A stretch of 64,000 nt of DNA from DATHZQ01 sp963823505. GTDB lineage: Bacteria; Actinomycetota; Acidimicrobiia; Spongiisociales; UBA5794. The position numbers and the translations under genes were made by a program. The first letter of the stretch is position 1; each line of letters opens with the position of its first letter. Positions 42,356-50,810 of the stretch are shown here, piece by piece. Location of the stretch: positions 434,001 to 498,000 of the forward strand of contig CAWGLY010000006.1 of the NCBI GenBank assembly GCA_963823505.1. The letters are read 5' to 3'. Below the pieces are notes generated by a model. That model was not told the DNA's origin. It did no database searches and saw only the letters and a program-made list of their open reading frames with translations.

Positions 42356-42555
42356 TTGGGTACCCCCTTGCCGGCCCCACCCATGTCGGGAGGACTCTCT
42401 GAACCTGTGAAGCGGCCGACGACAACGGTCGCCGGCTCGGTCTTTGCAGGGTAATCAGCACCGTTTGGGTAAGGAACCCCACGCGCATGGGTCGGGAGAA
42501 TCAATTGGCGGCGCAGGTGCGATGCTTGCTCAATGGTGCAGGCCGAGCCGCACAT
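42352..42555 (-). CDS. Possible small coupled ORF, 67 residues
   Basis: This frame starts at an ATG overlapping the amylase stop (TGATG) and ends in a GTGA overlap with the oxidoreductase. Such overlaps on both sides are usual in real operons, but the peptide (Pro/Gly-rich, ending DMGGAGKGVPK) has no recognised family and could simply be the intergenic leader. Low confidence. Confidence 0.25.
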   Translation of the reverse strand: MCGSACTIEQASHLRRQLILPTHARGVPYPNGADYPAKTEPATVVVGRFTGSESPPDMGGAGKGVPK

Positions 42556-44777
42556 CAGCGCCGGTCGCCCATCGTGGCCGTCGTGGTGTCACTGCGGAGG
42601 CGGGCCGAGCCGTCGTCGACGGTGGCGATCAACTCAACGGTCGCCCCCACCGGTACGGACTCGTTGGTCCAATACACCCGATACGGCGGGGCGTCGTCGG
42701 TCCCGATGACCTGCGCCGCGCCTCCGTCGACCGAGACCGCAAAGGTGACCTCGGCGTAGCGGCGATCGCCGAGCTCGGCCTCGATGCGATACCGCGGGGT
42801 TGCGATCTCGCCGCCTGGAGTCGGCCGGACAATGGCGATCGCCGGCGCGGCCTCCGGAACCCCGAGGGGGGCTTGCGCCTGCAGCATGACCGCCGACAGG
42901 CCGGGAAGCTCCACCTCGATCGTCCCATCCGCCCGCGACGTCACCGGCGAGGCGTCGCCCCATACTGCGATGAACTCCGTGTCCGGCGACAAGACCTGCA
43001 CGGTTGCAGGAGCGAGGTCGGCGGTGTTGTTGGCCAGCACCACGTACTCGACACGTTCATCCCGATCGATGCGCGAGAAGGCGAAGACCGGACCTGCGGG
43101 CTCGTGCACGATCTGCGCACCGGTGACGAGGGCACGGTGTGCGCGACGCAGCGAGTTCAAATCGGCCACGCGTCGATACAACGGGTGGGTCGGGTCGAAG
43201 TTGTCATCGCCGGGGGTGGCGTCGCTTCCGATCGCTTCCTGATCGGTGTACTCAGGGGTCACCGAAGGGAACATCGACTGCCGCGCCTGCTGATCGCCGC
43301 CGGCGCCGACGAAGCCTTGCTCGTCGCCGTAGTACACGACCGGCAGGCCGCGGGTGAGGAACAAGAGGTCAAAGCCGAGCTCCATCCGCCGCAGCAGCGC
43401 GTCCTCGTCGTCACTCCCGTTGCCGGCCCGGATCGCACGCCCCATTCGTCCGACGTCGTGGTTGCCGAAGAACTTGACCAGCATCGAGGCGTTCGAATCC
43501 TGGTCCGTGAACCAGTCGTCCCTGTCGAAGGCGCCGGCCATCGTCGAGGCATCGAGGCCATCGGCGACATAGAACGTGAGCGCGCCGTCCACGATGAAGT
43601 CGAGCACGCCGTCCATGCCCAGGGATGTCGTGTAGGCGGAGAGCAGGATCGGGTCCTCCGTGAACGCCTCACCAAACATGAAGAAATCCGGACGGCCCGC
43701 CGCAGCAGCAGCCGCCGACATCGCGGGCAGGAACGTCGCCCAGAACTCGTCGTTGACGTGCTTCACCGTGTCGATGCGGACCCCGTCGATCTCGTATCGC
43801 CTGATGACGTCCGTGTACAGCTCGATCATCCCTTCGACGACGGTGGGATGTTCCGTGAAGAGGTCGTCGAGACCGAAGAAGTCGCCGTAGAGCGAGTTCT
43901 CGCCGGTGAAGCTCGAATTGCCCCTGTTGTGATAGAGCGTCACGTCGTTGAGCCACTCAGGGCTCTTGATGGTCGCGTCGGCCGGCAAGGCGAAAGTCGG
44001 GGTGTAGGGAAACGAGACTGCGGCATCGAGATCGGGAAACTCGTCGCTCCCCGCCACGGCGGCATCGTCGAACTCGTTCCCGCCGGCGTCGCGGTATGGG
44101 ACAACCGTCTTGGGCACGTAGGCGACCGAGCCCTCCTCATACGTGATCACGTCGCCGGTGTGGTTGATGACGATATCGAAGAAGACCTGCATCCCGAGGT
44201 CGTGGGCGGCGGCGATGAACGTCTGCATCTCATCCTCGGAGCCGAGGTGGGGATCGATGCGTGACCAGTCGATCTGCCAGTAGCCGTGGTAGCCGGCGCT
44301 GGATCCTTCGACGGTGCCGTTGCCCTGCACCGTGCGGTTGGTGAACGGTGGCGTGATCCAGATCGCACCGACGCCCAAGTCAGCGAGGTACGGCAGGCGG
44401 GCCGTCAACCCCGCAACATCGCCTCCTTGATAGAAGCCGGTGTCCTCCGGCAGGTAGCCGTGGTCGAGCGGCCCGCCGTCGATGCCCCCCGTGTCGTTCG
44501 CCGCATCACCGTTCTCGAACCGGTCGGTCATCACGAAGTAGATCGAGCGCTCGGTGACGGGATGCCGCACCGGGGCCGCCACCGGCCCGACGTCGTCGGG
44601 CTCGGTCGTCGTGGTGGCAGCGACGGTGGTCGTCACCGGTTGCTCCGTTGCCGCGGTCGTGGTGGCCGCGCTGGTTGCGGGAGCGGCGGGATCGCCTGGC
44701 GTGCACGCCGCCGCAGCGAGTACGGCGACCGCCAACCCTGCCATCACGGTCGTGTTTGCGAAGAGGGAGCGGCTCAC
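42555..44777 (-). CDS. GH13 alpha-amylase-like lipoprotein
   Basis: A 740-residue exported amylase. Residues 1-25 form a lipoprotein signal with C25 in AAAAC, followed by a Thr/Ala-rich linker to about 70. The GH13 barrel carries GVRIDTVKHV (nucleophile Asp near 335), FGEAFTED (acid Glu near 369) and FFGNHDVGRM (Asp near 440), then a beta-sandwich C-terminal domain and an extra Ig-like domain. GTG 44777 overlaps the previous gene's stop (GTGA). It would degrade external starch or dextrins to feed the MalEFG importer. The frame is open far upstream but that part is shadow. Confidence 0.93.
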   Translation of the reverse strand: MSRSLFANTTVMAGLAVAVLAAAACTPGDPAAPATSAATTTAATEQPVTTTVAATTTTEPDDVGPVAAPVRHPVTERSIYFVMTDRFENGDAANDTGGIDGGPLDHGYLPEDTGFYQGGDVAGLTARLPYLADLGVGAIWITPPFTNRTVQGNGTVEGSSAGYHGYWQIDWSRIDPHLGSEDEMQTFIAAAHDLGMQVFFDIVINHTGDVITYEEGSVAYVPKTVVPYRDAGGNEFDDAAVAGSDEFPDLDAAVSFPYTPTFALPADATIKSPEWLNDVTLYHNRGNSSFTGENSLYGDFFGLDDLFTEHPTVVEGMIELYTDVIRRYEIDGVRIDTVKHVNDEFWATFLPAMSAAAAAAGRPDFFMFGEAFTEDPILLSAYTTSLGMDGVLDFIVDGALTFYVADGLDASTMAGAFDRDDWFTDQDSNASMLVKFFGNHDVGRMGRAIRAGNGSDDEDALLRRMELGFDLLFLTRGLPVVYYGDEQGFVGAGGDQQARQSMFPSVTPEYTDQEAIGSDATPGDDNFDPTHPLYRRVADLNSLRRAHRALVTGAQIVHEPAGPVFAFSRIDRDERVEYVVLANNTADLAPATVQVLSPDTEFIAVWGDASPVTSRADGTIEVELPGLSAVMLQAQAPLGVPEAAPAIAIVRPTPGGEIATPRYRIEAELGDRRYAEVTFAVSVDGGAAQVIGTDDAPPYRVYWTNESVPVGATVELIATVDDGSARLRSDTTTATMGDRR

Positions 44778-46630
44778 GCTGTCGCCGTCATGACCGCACC
44801 GGAACGGGGCCCGAGACGTGAGCCATTTGGGGTCGTCAGCACTTCGCCCACCGTCCACAATGGGTGGGCGCCGCGTACGGGCAGCAGTACCGACGAATCG
44901 CTCGCATTGATCGCCACAACGACCCCGTCGTTCGCAAGACGCCGCTGGTACGCAAAGGCGCCGCCGACAACACTCACGAGGCGCCATTCGCCCTTGCGCA
45001 ACGAAGGATGGGCCTTGCGGAGCGCAATGAGGGACCTGACCGCATCGTGGTGGTCGCTGCCCGTGCGATCCCACGTCATCCCTCTCCGGTTGTCGGGGTC
45101 GGCCGCTCCCTCCATGCCCAGCTCGTCCCCGTAGTAGAGCCCAGGAGCGCCAGGGATGGTCAGTTGCACGAGCGTGGCCAGCAGCAGGGACCGCGGATCG
45201 CCGCCGGCGAGGGTGACAAAGCGGGGTGTGTCGTGGCTCCCCAGCAGGTTCTGGCTGGCGAGGGTTGCGGCCGGGGAGTACATCGCCGCCATCTCGAGGA
45301 GGCCCTCGAGGAACGTCTCGGTGTCGATGGCGCCGGTGGCGAAGTAGTCGACAGCGAGTTGGCGGAACGTGTAGTTCATCACCCCGTCGAATTCGTCGCC
45401 TCGCAGCCACCGCCGCGCATCCCCCATGACCTCGGCGAGCAGGTAGGCGTCGGGGTTCTCCAGGCGCATCTCGCGCCGCACCTCGGCCCAGAAGTCATGG
45501 TCGATGTAGCGCACGACGTCCATGCGCCATCCGTCGATACCGAACTCCCGTATCCAGTAGCGCGCCGTGTCCAGCATGTAGCGCCGCGCCTCGGGGTGCT
45601 GCAGATCGATGCGGGGCATCAACGGGACGCCGTACCAGGCGCCGTAGGTGGGCTCCATGACAGGGCCGTCGCCGCCCACCTCCTCGACGGTGATCCCGCT
45701 CTCCTGCTGCAGGCGGGAGAGCTGCACCCCCCAGTAGGTGCCGGGCTCGATCAGGTGGGGCCGGTGGCGCACCCGCACCGGCCACTCGTGGATGTCGAAC
45801 CAGCCGGCATGAGGAGAGGACGGACCGTTCTTCACGACGTCGGCAAAGGCAAAGAAGCGGGGGTGGCAGTGATTGAGCGATACGTCCAGGATCAGCCGGA
45901 TGCCGGCTTCGTGCAGCACCTCGACGAGGTGCACCAGCGCCGCATCGCCTCCGAGACTCGGATCGACGGAGCGGTAGTCCACCGTGTCGTATTTGTGGTT
46001 GGACGGCGAGGTGAAGATGGGGTTCAGGTAGACGACATCGATGCCCAGATCGACGAGGTAGGGCACCCGCTCGGAGATGCCGGGTAGATCGCCACCGAGG
46101 AAGCTCCGGCTGGACGGCCTCGTATCCCACGTCTCGAGGTTGCGGCGGACACCGTTGCCCGAAGGCGCAAAACGCTCGGGGAAGATCTGATAGATGACGG
46201 CCCCGGATGCCCAGTCGGGCACGTCGTGAACCGGGACGTTCGCAACGTCGACGGAGAACCGATCGATGCGCTCGATGCCGCTCGTGACCCCCGTTGAGGC
46301 CAGGTACACGGGCACGTCGCCCTCGAGGCGGAAGGCCAGGCTGAACAAGAACCTCTCGGCAGGGGGTACCAGCACCCCTTCCCACAACGCCACGCTCCCC
46401 GCCGCACCGATGCGACGCATCGGAAGCGCACCCACGGCGGTCGTGCGCACCAGGACCATCGCCTCGACCGTCTCGGCAGGAGCAAGCACGCGGAACCTCA
46501 ACAGGCCGGCGGTGTCCCGGGAGAGGAACGCCGGATCGGACGGATCGAAGCGGATCCGGTGTGGCCTGACGTTGCCGCTGCCGAACGGTTGGAAGTCGTC
46601 CGCGAGCGGCACCACGGGAACGGGTTGCAT
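44774..46630 (-). CDS. GH13 glycosidase, neopullulanase/maltogenic type, cytoplasmic
   Basis: A 618-residue GH13 enzyme with an N-terminal CBM34-like domain (to about 140), a barrel with YQIFPERFAPS, GIRLILDVSLNHCH, GWRMDVVRY (Asp near 369), LLAEVMGDA (Glu near 397) and LLGSHDTPR (Asp near 466), and a C-terminal sandwich. CBM34-linked GH13 members cleave cyclodextrins, pullulan and maltodextrins. No signal peptide, so it acts on sugars taken up by MalEFG. It starts one base after the malG stop, inside the operon. Confidence 0.93.
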   Translation of the reverse strand: MQPVPVVPLADDFQPFGSGNVRPHRIRFDPSDPAFLSRDTAGLLRFRVLAPAETVEAMVLVRTTAVGALPMRRIGAAGSVALWEGVLVPPAERFLFSLAFRLEGDVPVYLASTGVTSGIERIDRFSVDVANVPVHDVPDWASGAVIYQIFPERFAPSGNGVRRNLETWDTRPSSRSFLGGDLPGISERVPYLVDLGIDVVYLNPIFTSPSNHKYDTVDYRSVDPSLGGDAALVHLVEVLHEAGIRLILDVSLNHCHPRFFAFADVVKNGPSSPHAGWFDIHEWPVRVRHRPHLIEPGTYWGVQLSRLQQESGITVEEVGGDGPVMEPTYGAWYGVPLMPRIDLQHPEARRYMLDTARYWIREFGIDGWRMDVVRYIDHDFWAEVRREMRLENPDAYLLAEVMGDARRWLRGDEFDGVMNYTFRQLAVDYFATGAIDTETFLEGLLEMAAMYSPAATLASQNLLGSHDTPRFVTLAGGDPRSLLLATLVQLTIPGAPGLYYGDELGMEGAADPDNRRGMTWDRTGSDHHDAVRSLIALRKAHPSLRKGEWRLVSVVGGAFAYQRRLANDGVVVAINASDSSVLLPVRGAHPLWTVGEVLTTPNGSRLGPRSGAVMTATA

Positions 46631-46631
46631 G

Positions 46632-47585
46632 TCAGCCCTTGACGGCTCCCTGTGTGAGGCCGCTCACGATGGCGCGCTGGAACACGAGGAACGTGAGAGC
46701 GATGGGCAGGGAGCCAATCACCGCCCCTGCCGCGAGCTGCCCCCACTTCGAGGCGTAGTCCGAGAGGGTGAACGTCTGAATGCCGATCGTGTAGGTGTAC
46801 TCCGACACGGACGTCAGCACGGTGCGGGCCAGCACGAACTCCTGGAACGTGATCGTGAACTGGATGATGAAGATCACCGCCAGGATGGGACGCGTCAGCG
46901 GCAGGATGATCCGCCAGAACACGACCGCAGGAGAAGCGCCATCGACGCGGGCGGATTCGTCGAGCGACGTCGGAACCGAGTCCATGAACCCCTTGATCAG
47001 GAAGGTGTTGAACCCGATGGCGCCGCCGAGGTAGATGAGGATGAGCCCGGAATGGGTGTCGAGGCCGAAGGCAGGGAAGACCTCACCGATCTGCTGCAGG
47101 ATGAGGAAGAGGGCGACGAACGCCAGGAACTGAGGGAACACCTGGACCAGCAGCAGGCTGAGCAGACCCATCCGCCGTCCCTTGAAACGGAAGCGGCTGA
47201 AGGCGTACGCCGACATCGCGGCGAGCATCACCACGATGCCTGAGACGGTCAGCGAGATGCGCCACGACGTCCACAACCAGGTCATGAAGGGCGATTGGGG
47301 CGGGTTCTCCAGGATGTCGCGGTAGTTGTCGAACGTGGCGCCGCTCGGGATGAACTCCGACCCGGACAGGGTGTCGATGGGGTTGATCGACGCAGAGATC
47401 ATCCAGGCGATCGGGAACAGGGCGAACAACACGACGGCGCCCGCAACCACGTAGCGCCAGCCGAGCTCGCGAACCCAGCGGCCGAACGGCATCGGGGCGT
47501 ACTGGACCTTCTCCTTCGACGTGCGACGCAGCACCCGGCTCACCAGGGACCGGGCGGGTGCCGAAGCAGACTCAGAGATTGCCAT
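46632..47585 (-). CDS. malG: Maltodextrin ABC transporter permease MalG-like
   Basis: A 317-residue permease with six TM helices. The EAA loop SLDESARVDGASPAVVFWRI, which docks the ATPase, is followed by LPLTRPILAVIFII. It pairs with MalF in the importer. I chose ATG 47585, overlapping malF by 14 bases; the frame is open further but runs into malF. An N-terminal basic stretch of about 40 residues precedes the first TM. Confidence 0.95.
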   Translation of the reverse strand: MAISESASAPARSLVSRVLRRTSKEKVQYAPMPFGRWVRELGWRYVVAGAVVLFALFPIAWMISASINPIDTLSGSEFIPSGATFDNYRDILENPPQSPFMTWLWTSWRISLTVSGIVVMLAAMSAYAFSRFRFKGRRMGLLSLLLVQVFPQFLAFVALFLILQQIGEVFPAFGLDTHSGLILIYLGGAIGFNTFLIKGFMDSVPTSLDESARVDGASPAVVFWRIILPLTRPILAVIFIIQFTITFQEFVLARTVLTSVSEYTYTIGIQTFTLSDYASKWGQLAAGAVIGSLPIALTFLVFQRAIVSGLTQGAVKG

Positions 47586-49230
47586 AGATGTCCTCCAAGC
47601 GGCGCGTGAACCTGAACCCGATGCTGGAGATGATGAGCACGATGAAGAAAATGAAGACGGTGATGGCTGCGCCCAATCCGAATTGGTTGCCGCGACCACC
47701 CGCGATCGCCAGGTCGTACGTGAAGGTGATCAGGATGTCGGTGGCCCCCACAGGGACGGAAGCGTCCAGGATCGGCGGGCCGCCAACGGTGAGGAAGTAG
47801 ATGATCGCAAAGTTGTTGAAGTTGAACGCAAAGGAGCCGATCAGCAGCGGAGCAAGCGTCACCATCAGCATGGGGAACGTGATGCGCCTGAACACGTTGA
47901 ACCCGCCGGCACCGTCGACCCTCGCCGCCTCTTGGAGCTCGGCGGGGATGGACTGGAGAGCGCCCGTCGAGATGAGGAACATGTAGGGGAAGCCGAGCCA
48001 CAGGTTCACGAGCAGGACCGCCACCTTGGCCCAATTGGGATCCGTCAGCCAGGGAACGGGCCCCATCCCGAACGTTGCCAGCAGGCTGTTGACCTGGCCG
48101 AATTCGGTGTTGAGCAAACCCTGCCAGATGAAGATGCTGAGGAACGCCGGCACCGCGTAGGGAAGGATGAAGATCGAGCGGAAGAAGGTTCGGCCTCTGA
48201 AGCGGTCGTGTTGCATGGTCATCGCCAAACCCAAACCCAGGGTGAAGGTCAGCAGCACCGACCCGGCGGCGAACACGACGTTCCACACGAAGACGCCGAC
48301 AAAGGGCTCCCGGATCGATTGGTTGGTGGCGATGTCCGCGTAGTTGGACAGACCGATCACGGCGACCCAACCAGGGCTGAGCACCCGCCCGTCTTGGCAC
48401 ACGAAGTTCCCGATGGTCTCCTCGGTGGCCCCAACCGGGCACCGCTGATCGGCGACCACGTCGACCATGACGTCGGCGTCCTCGTCGTAGACGAACTGCT
48501 GTGACGCCAGCACGACCCGTCCTTCGGACAGGCCCAGGACCTGCACTTCACCTTGCTCCACGTCGACGATCAGCTGGTCAAACTGAAGCGTCGTCGCCAG
48601 CTGGAACACCTCTGCCGTGCTCAGGAGCCGGTAATCGCCGATCTCCTCGGGAACGCCGTCGCCGTCCGCATCGACCACTCCAAGCTCGTCCGGGACCTCC
48701 AGACCGGGCTCGAGCGGATCAGCCGTGCGGGTGCGGGGCTCACCAAACAGCAACTCGCCGCCGTCCCCAACGAGGAGGAAACGAATCTCGTCCCCATCGT
48801 CGCGGAACACGTACAGCGAGAACAGCTGCCCGGGATCGTCGGGATCCGTGAATACGCGACTCTCCAGGATCTCGACCACCTGGGTCTTGCTCAGCACGTT
48901 GCCCGTCGCCCAGTTGGTGAGAGAGACATAGAAGGTGTAGAAGATCGGGACCACCATGAAGGCGACCAGGAACACCACTCCAGGCGTCGTCCACCGCAGC
49001 GCCCCGGTCCGCGGCGAGAGGTAGACCCAGTTGACGAAGATCGTGCCGATGACGAGCGCAGCAAGGAAGATCCACGCCTCGTCTGCGATGAGCACGATCA
49101 CGGCATACACCGCAACCGCATCGACCAGGGCCAGGATGATCAGCTTCAGCCAGAACCCGCGCCCGTACTCCATGCGGGTTGGCCGCTGCGGAGTCTTGGA
49201 GCTCTCCGTCCGCTGCTGGAGGTCGGTCAT
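47572..49230 (-). CDS. malF: Maltodextrin ABC transporter permease MalF-like
   Basis: A 552-residue permease. Three N-terminal TM segments precede a large extracytoplasmic loop (about 115-290) carrying a DADGDGVPEE calcium-loop-like run, matching the P2 loop of MalF that contacts the binding protein. After it come the TM core and the EAA loop QSIPAELQEAARVDGAGGFNVFRR. The start is ATG 49230. A hairpin lies between it and malE. Confidence 0.95.
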   Translation of the reverse strand: MTDLQQRTESSKTPQRPTRMEYGRGFWLKLIILALVDAVAVYAVIVLIADEAWIFLAALVIGTIFVNWVYLSPRTGALRWTTPGVVFLVAFMVVPIFYTFYVSLTNWATGNVLSKTQVVEILESRVFTDPDDPGQLFSLYVFRDDGDEIRFLLVGDGGELLFGEPRTRTADPLEPGLEVPDELGVVDADGDGVPEEIGDYRLLSTAEVFQLATTLQFDQLIVDVEQGEVQVLGLSEGRVVLASQQFVYDEDADVMVDVVADQRCPVGATEETIGNFVCQDGRVLSPGWVAVIGLSNYADIATNQSIREPFVGVFVWNVVFAAGSVLLTFTLGLGLAMTMQHDRFRGRTFFRSIFILPYAVPAFLSIFIWQGLLNTEFGQVNSLLATFGMGPVPWLTDPNWAKVAVLLVNLWLGFPYMFLISTGALQSIPAELQEAARVDGAGGFNVFRRITFPMLMVTLAPLLIGSFAFNFNNFAIIYFLTVGGPPILDASVPVGATDILITFTYDLAIAGGRGNQFGLGAAITVFIFFIVLIISSIGFRFTRRLEDIYGNL

Positions 49231-49270
49231 CTGGCGGCGATCTTACCGCTCCGAAGGCCGGCGATAGCAA

Positions 49271-49300
49271 AGAGGGGAGGGCCAACCGGCCCTCCCCTCT
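49271..49300 (-). terminator. 13-bp perfect hairpin between malE and malF
   Basis: AGAGGGGAGGGCC (49271-49283) and GGCCCTCCCCTCT (49288-49300) form a perfect stem with an AACC loop. On the operon strand it lies about 25 bases past the malE stop and is followed by only TTTG, so it is more likely a partial terminator or 3'-end stabiliser that raises malE over malFG, as known for E. coli malE-malF. Confidence 0.7.
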
Positions 49301-49324
49301 CATCACTCGATTGACAGCGACGCA

Positions 49325-50650
49325 TCAACCGCCGGCGATTGCGTTCGCAATCTGCTCGGCTGCCTGCGTCATGGCGTCCGCCGCGGTGCTCTGACCCTGG
49401 CGAACGGCCAGGAGCTGATCACCGAGCGGGCCCCACACGTTGCCCATCTCAGGAACGTTCGGCATGAACTGGCCGTTGGCTCCCGAAACGCCGAATGCGG
49501 TGAACACGGGATCGTCGCTGATGGCATCCAGCGTCGGCTGCCACACCGGCCCGCGGGGGTCGGCTTCATGGAGCGCCAGCATGGTCTCATCGGTCGCGAT
49601 GAAGCTGCGGAGGAACTCCTGTGCGATGGCTGGGTTCTCCCCGAACTCACTGACGTAGAAGCCGCGCACACCGAGGAACGGTGCCATCTGGCCTCCGTCG
49701 AGCGTGGGAAGCGGAGCGACGCTCCACGGGATGCCTTCTTCGTTCCAGGTGTTGATCCACCACGGACCGGACATGAAGAACGGCTCAGTGCCGTCGATGA
49801 AGCCCGTCTTGGCATCGTCCTCGTCGATCCCGGCGATGTAGCCGCCTGCAACCAGCTCTTCGAGGGCGGTCACGCTGGCGATGGCGCCGTCGGTGGCCAC
49901 GCCGATGTCGGCCACGTCAAACCCGGTGTCGGGGCTGAATCCGAAGATGTAGCCGCCACCGGCCGACACGAACGGGAAGTTGTGATAGGCGTCACCGCCG
50001 GTGCCGCCACCTTGGACGCCCCAACAGTTGGTGATCGCATCGCCGAGCTCGTCACAGATCGCCGTCAGCTCCTCGACCGTCGCCGGCGGCGTCGCAACGA
50101 GTTCCGGGTTGTAATAGAGCGCAACGTTCTCGGCCGCGTACGGCAGCGCATAGGTCGCACCGTCGATCGTGAACGCATCGATGCTCACTTGGGTGAGGTT
50201 CGCCTCGATTCCACCCAGGTCGAGGGGCGCAGCGATGCCGCTGGTTGCCATCTCACCGACCCAGTCGTGGGCGCCGATGAACAGGTCAGGGCCTTCGCCG
50301 GCAGGAGCCTGCTGGACGACCTGCTCGCGCAGGTCGCCGAAGTCGATGACCGTGATCTCGACCGGTACGCCTGTCTGGTCCGTGAATGGTGCGGCCACCT
50401 GTTCGATGATCGGGCCGAACTTGTCGTCGGCCCAGATCTTCAGCGGCGGTAGCGCCGCGACCGTCGTGGTCGTCTCGGGAGCGGCAGTTGTTGTCGTTTC
50501 GGGAGCGGCCGTCGTCGTGGTTTCGACTTCGGCAGCGGTGGTGGTGGTGCTTTCTTCTCCTGTGGCATCGTCGTCATCGCCACCACATGCAGCAATGACC
50601 ATGACAAGCGCCGCCAGGAGCGCAAAGAACCTGATTCGGGAGCGAATCAC
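49325..50650 (-). CDS. malE: Maltodextrin-binding lipoprotein MalE-like
   Basis: A 441-residue solute-binding protein of family 1. The lipobox places C22 in VIAAC, followed by GGDDDD and a Thr/Ala/Pro-rich linker with repeated AAPETTTT. The mature domain contains PLKIWADDKFGPIIEQVAAPF, LPYAAENVALYYNPEL and GPWWINTWNE, typical of maltodextrin-binding proteins. The start is GTG with GAGGAGGGG just upstream. It is the first gene of the mal unit, divergent from the lacI-type regulator. No ATPase gene (malK/msiK) is in the window, so a shared ATPase encoded elsewhere is implied. Confidence 0.94.
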   Translation of the reverse strand: MIRSRIRFFALLAALVMVIAACGGDDDDATGEESTTTTAAEVETTTTAAPETTTTAAPETTTTVAALPPLKIWADDKFGPIIEQVAAPFTDQTGVPVEITVIDFGDLREQVVQQAPAGEGPDLFIGAHDWVGEMATSGIAAPLDLGGIEANLTQVSIDAFTIDGATYALPYAAENVALYYNPELVATPPATVEELTAICDELGDAITNCWGVQGGGTGGDAYHNFPFVSAGGGYIFGFSPDTGFDVADIGVATDGAIASVTALEELVAGGYIAGIDEDDAKTGFIDGTEPFFMSGPWWINTWNEEGIPWSVAPLPTLDGGQMAPFLGVRGFYVSEFGENPAIAQEFLRSFIATDETMLALHEADPRGPVWQPTLDAISDDPVFTAFGVSGANGQFMPNVPEMGNVWGPLGDQLLAVRQGQSTAADAMTQAAEQIANAIAGG

Positions 50651-50720
50651 ATCCCCTCCTCTTTCAGTGATCGGGTAGGTGCCGCTCGGCAGAGCGACCG
50701 TTGCGAGTTAACCACAAGCC

Positions 50721-50770
50721 TCTGCAAGTTTCCAGTCCTTTTCTGCAAGCTTGCGAAGAATCTTGCAAGT
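50721..50770. promoter_or_regulatory. Repeated TGCAAG operator-like boxes between malE and the LacI-type gene
   Basis: The 160-base divergent region holds CTGCAAG near 50722, the palindrome GCAAGCTTGC at 50745-50754 and CTTGCAAG at 50762-50769. These partly symmetric TGCAA-centred sites resemble LacI-family operators (a CG or similar at the dyad). They could repress malE and the regulator gene in the absence of maltodextrin. Confidence 0.6.
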
Positions 50771-50810
50771 TGTTTCAGTTTGGTGCAGAGTGGGCGGACG
50801 AGGTAGTGCC

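Noticed and set aside
42555..45410. A 951-codon frame for the lipoprotein amylase
   Set aside because: The part above 44777 is Arg/Pro-rich shadow of the other GH13 gene; GTG 44777 gives a normal lipoprotein signal and an operon-type overlap.
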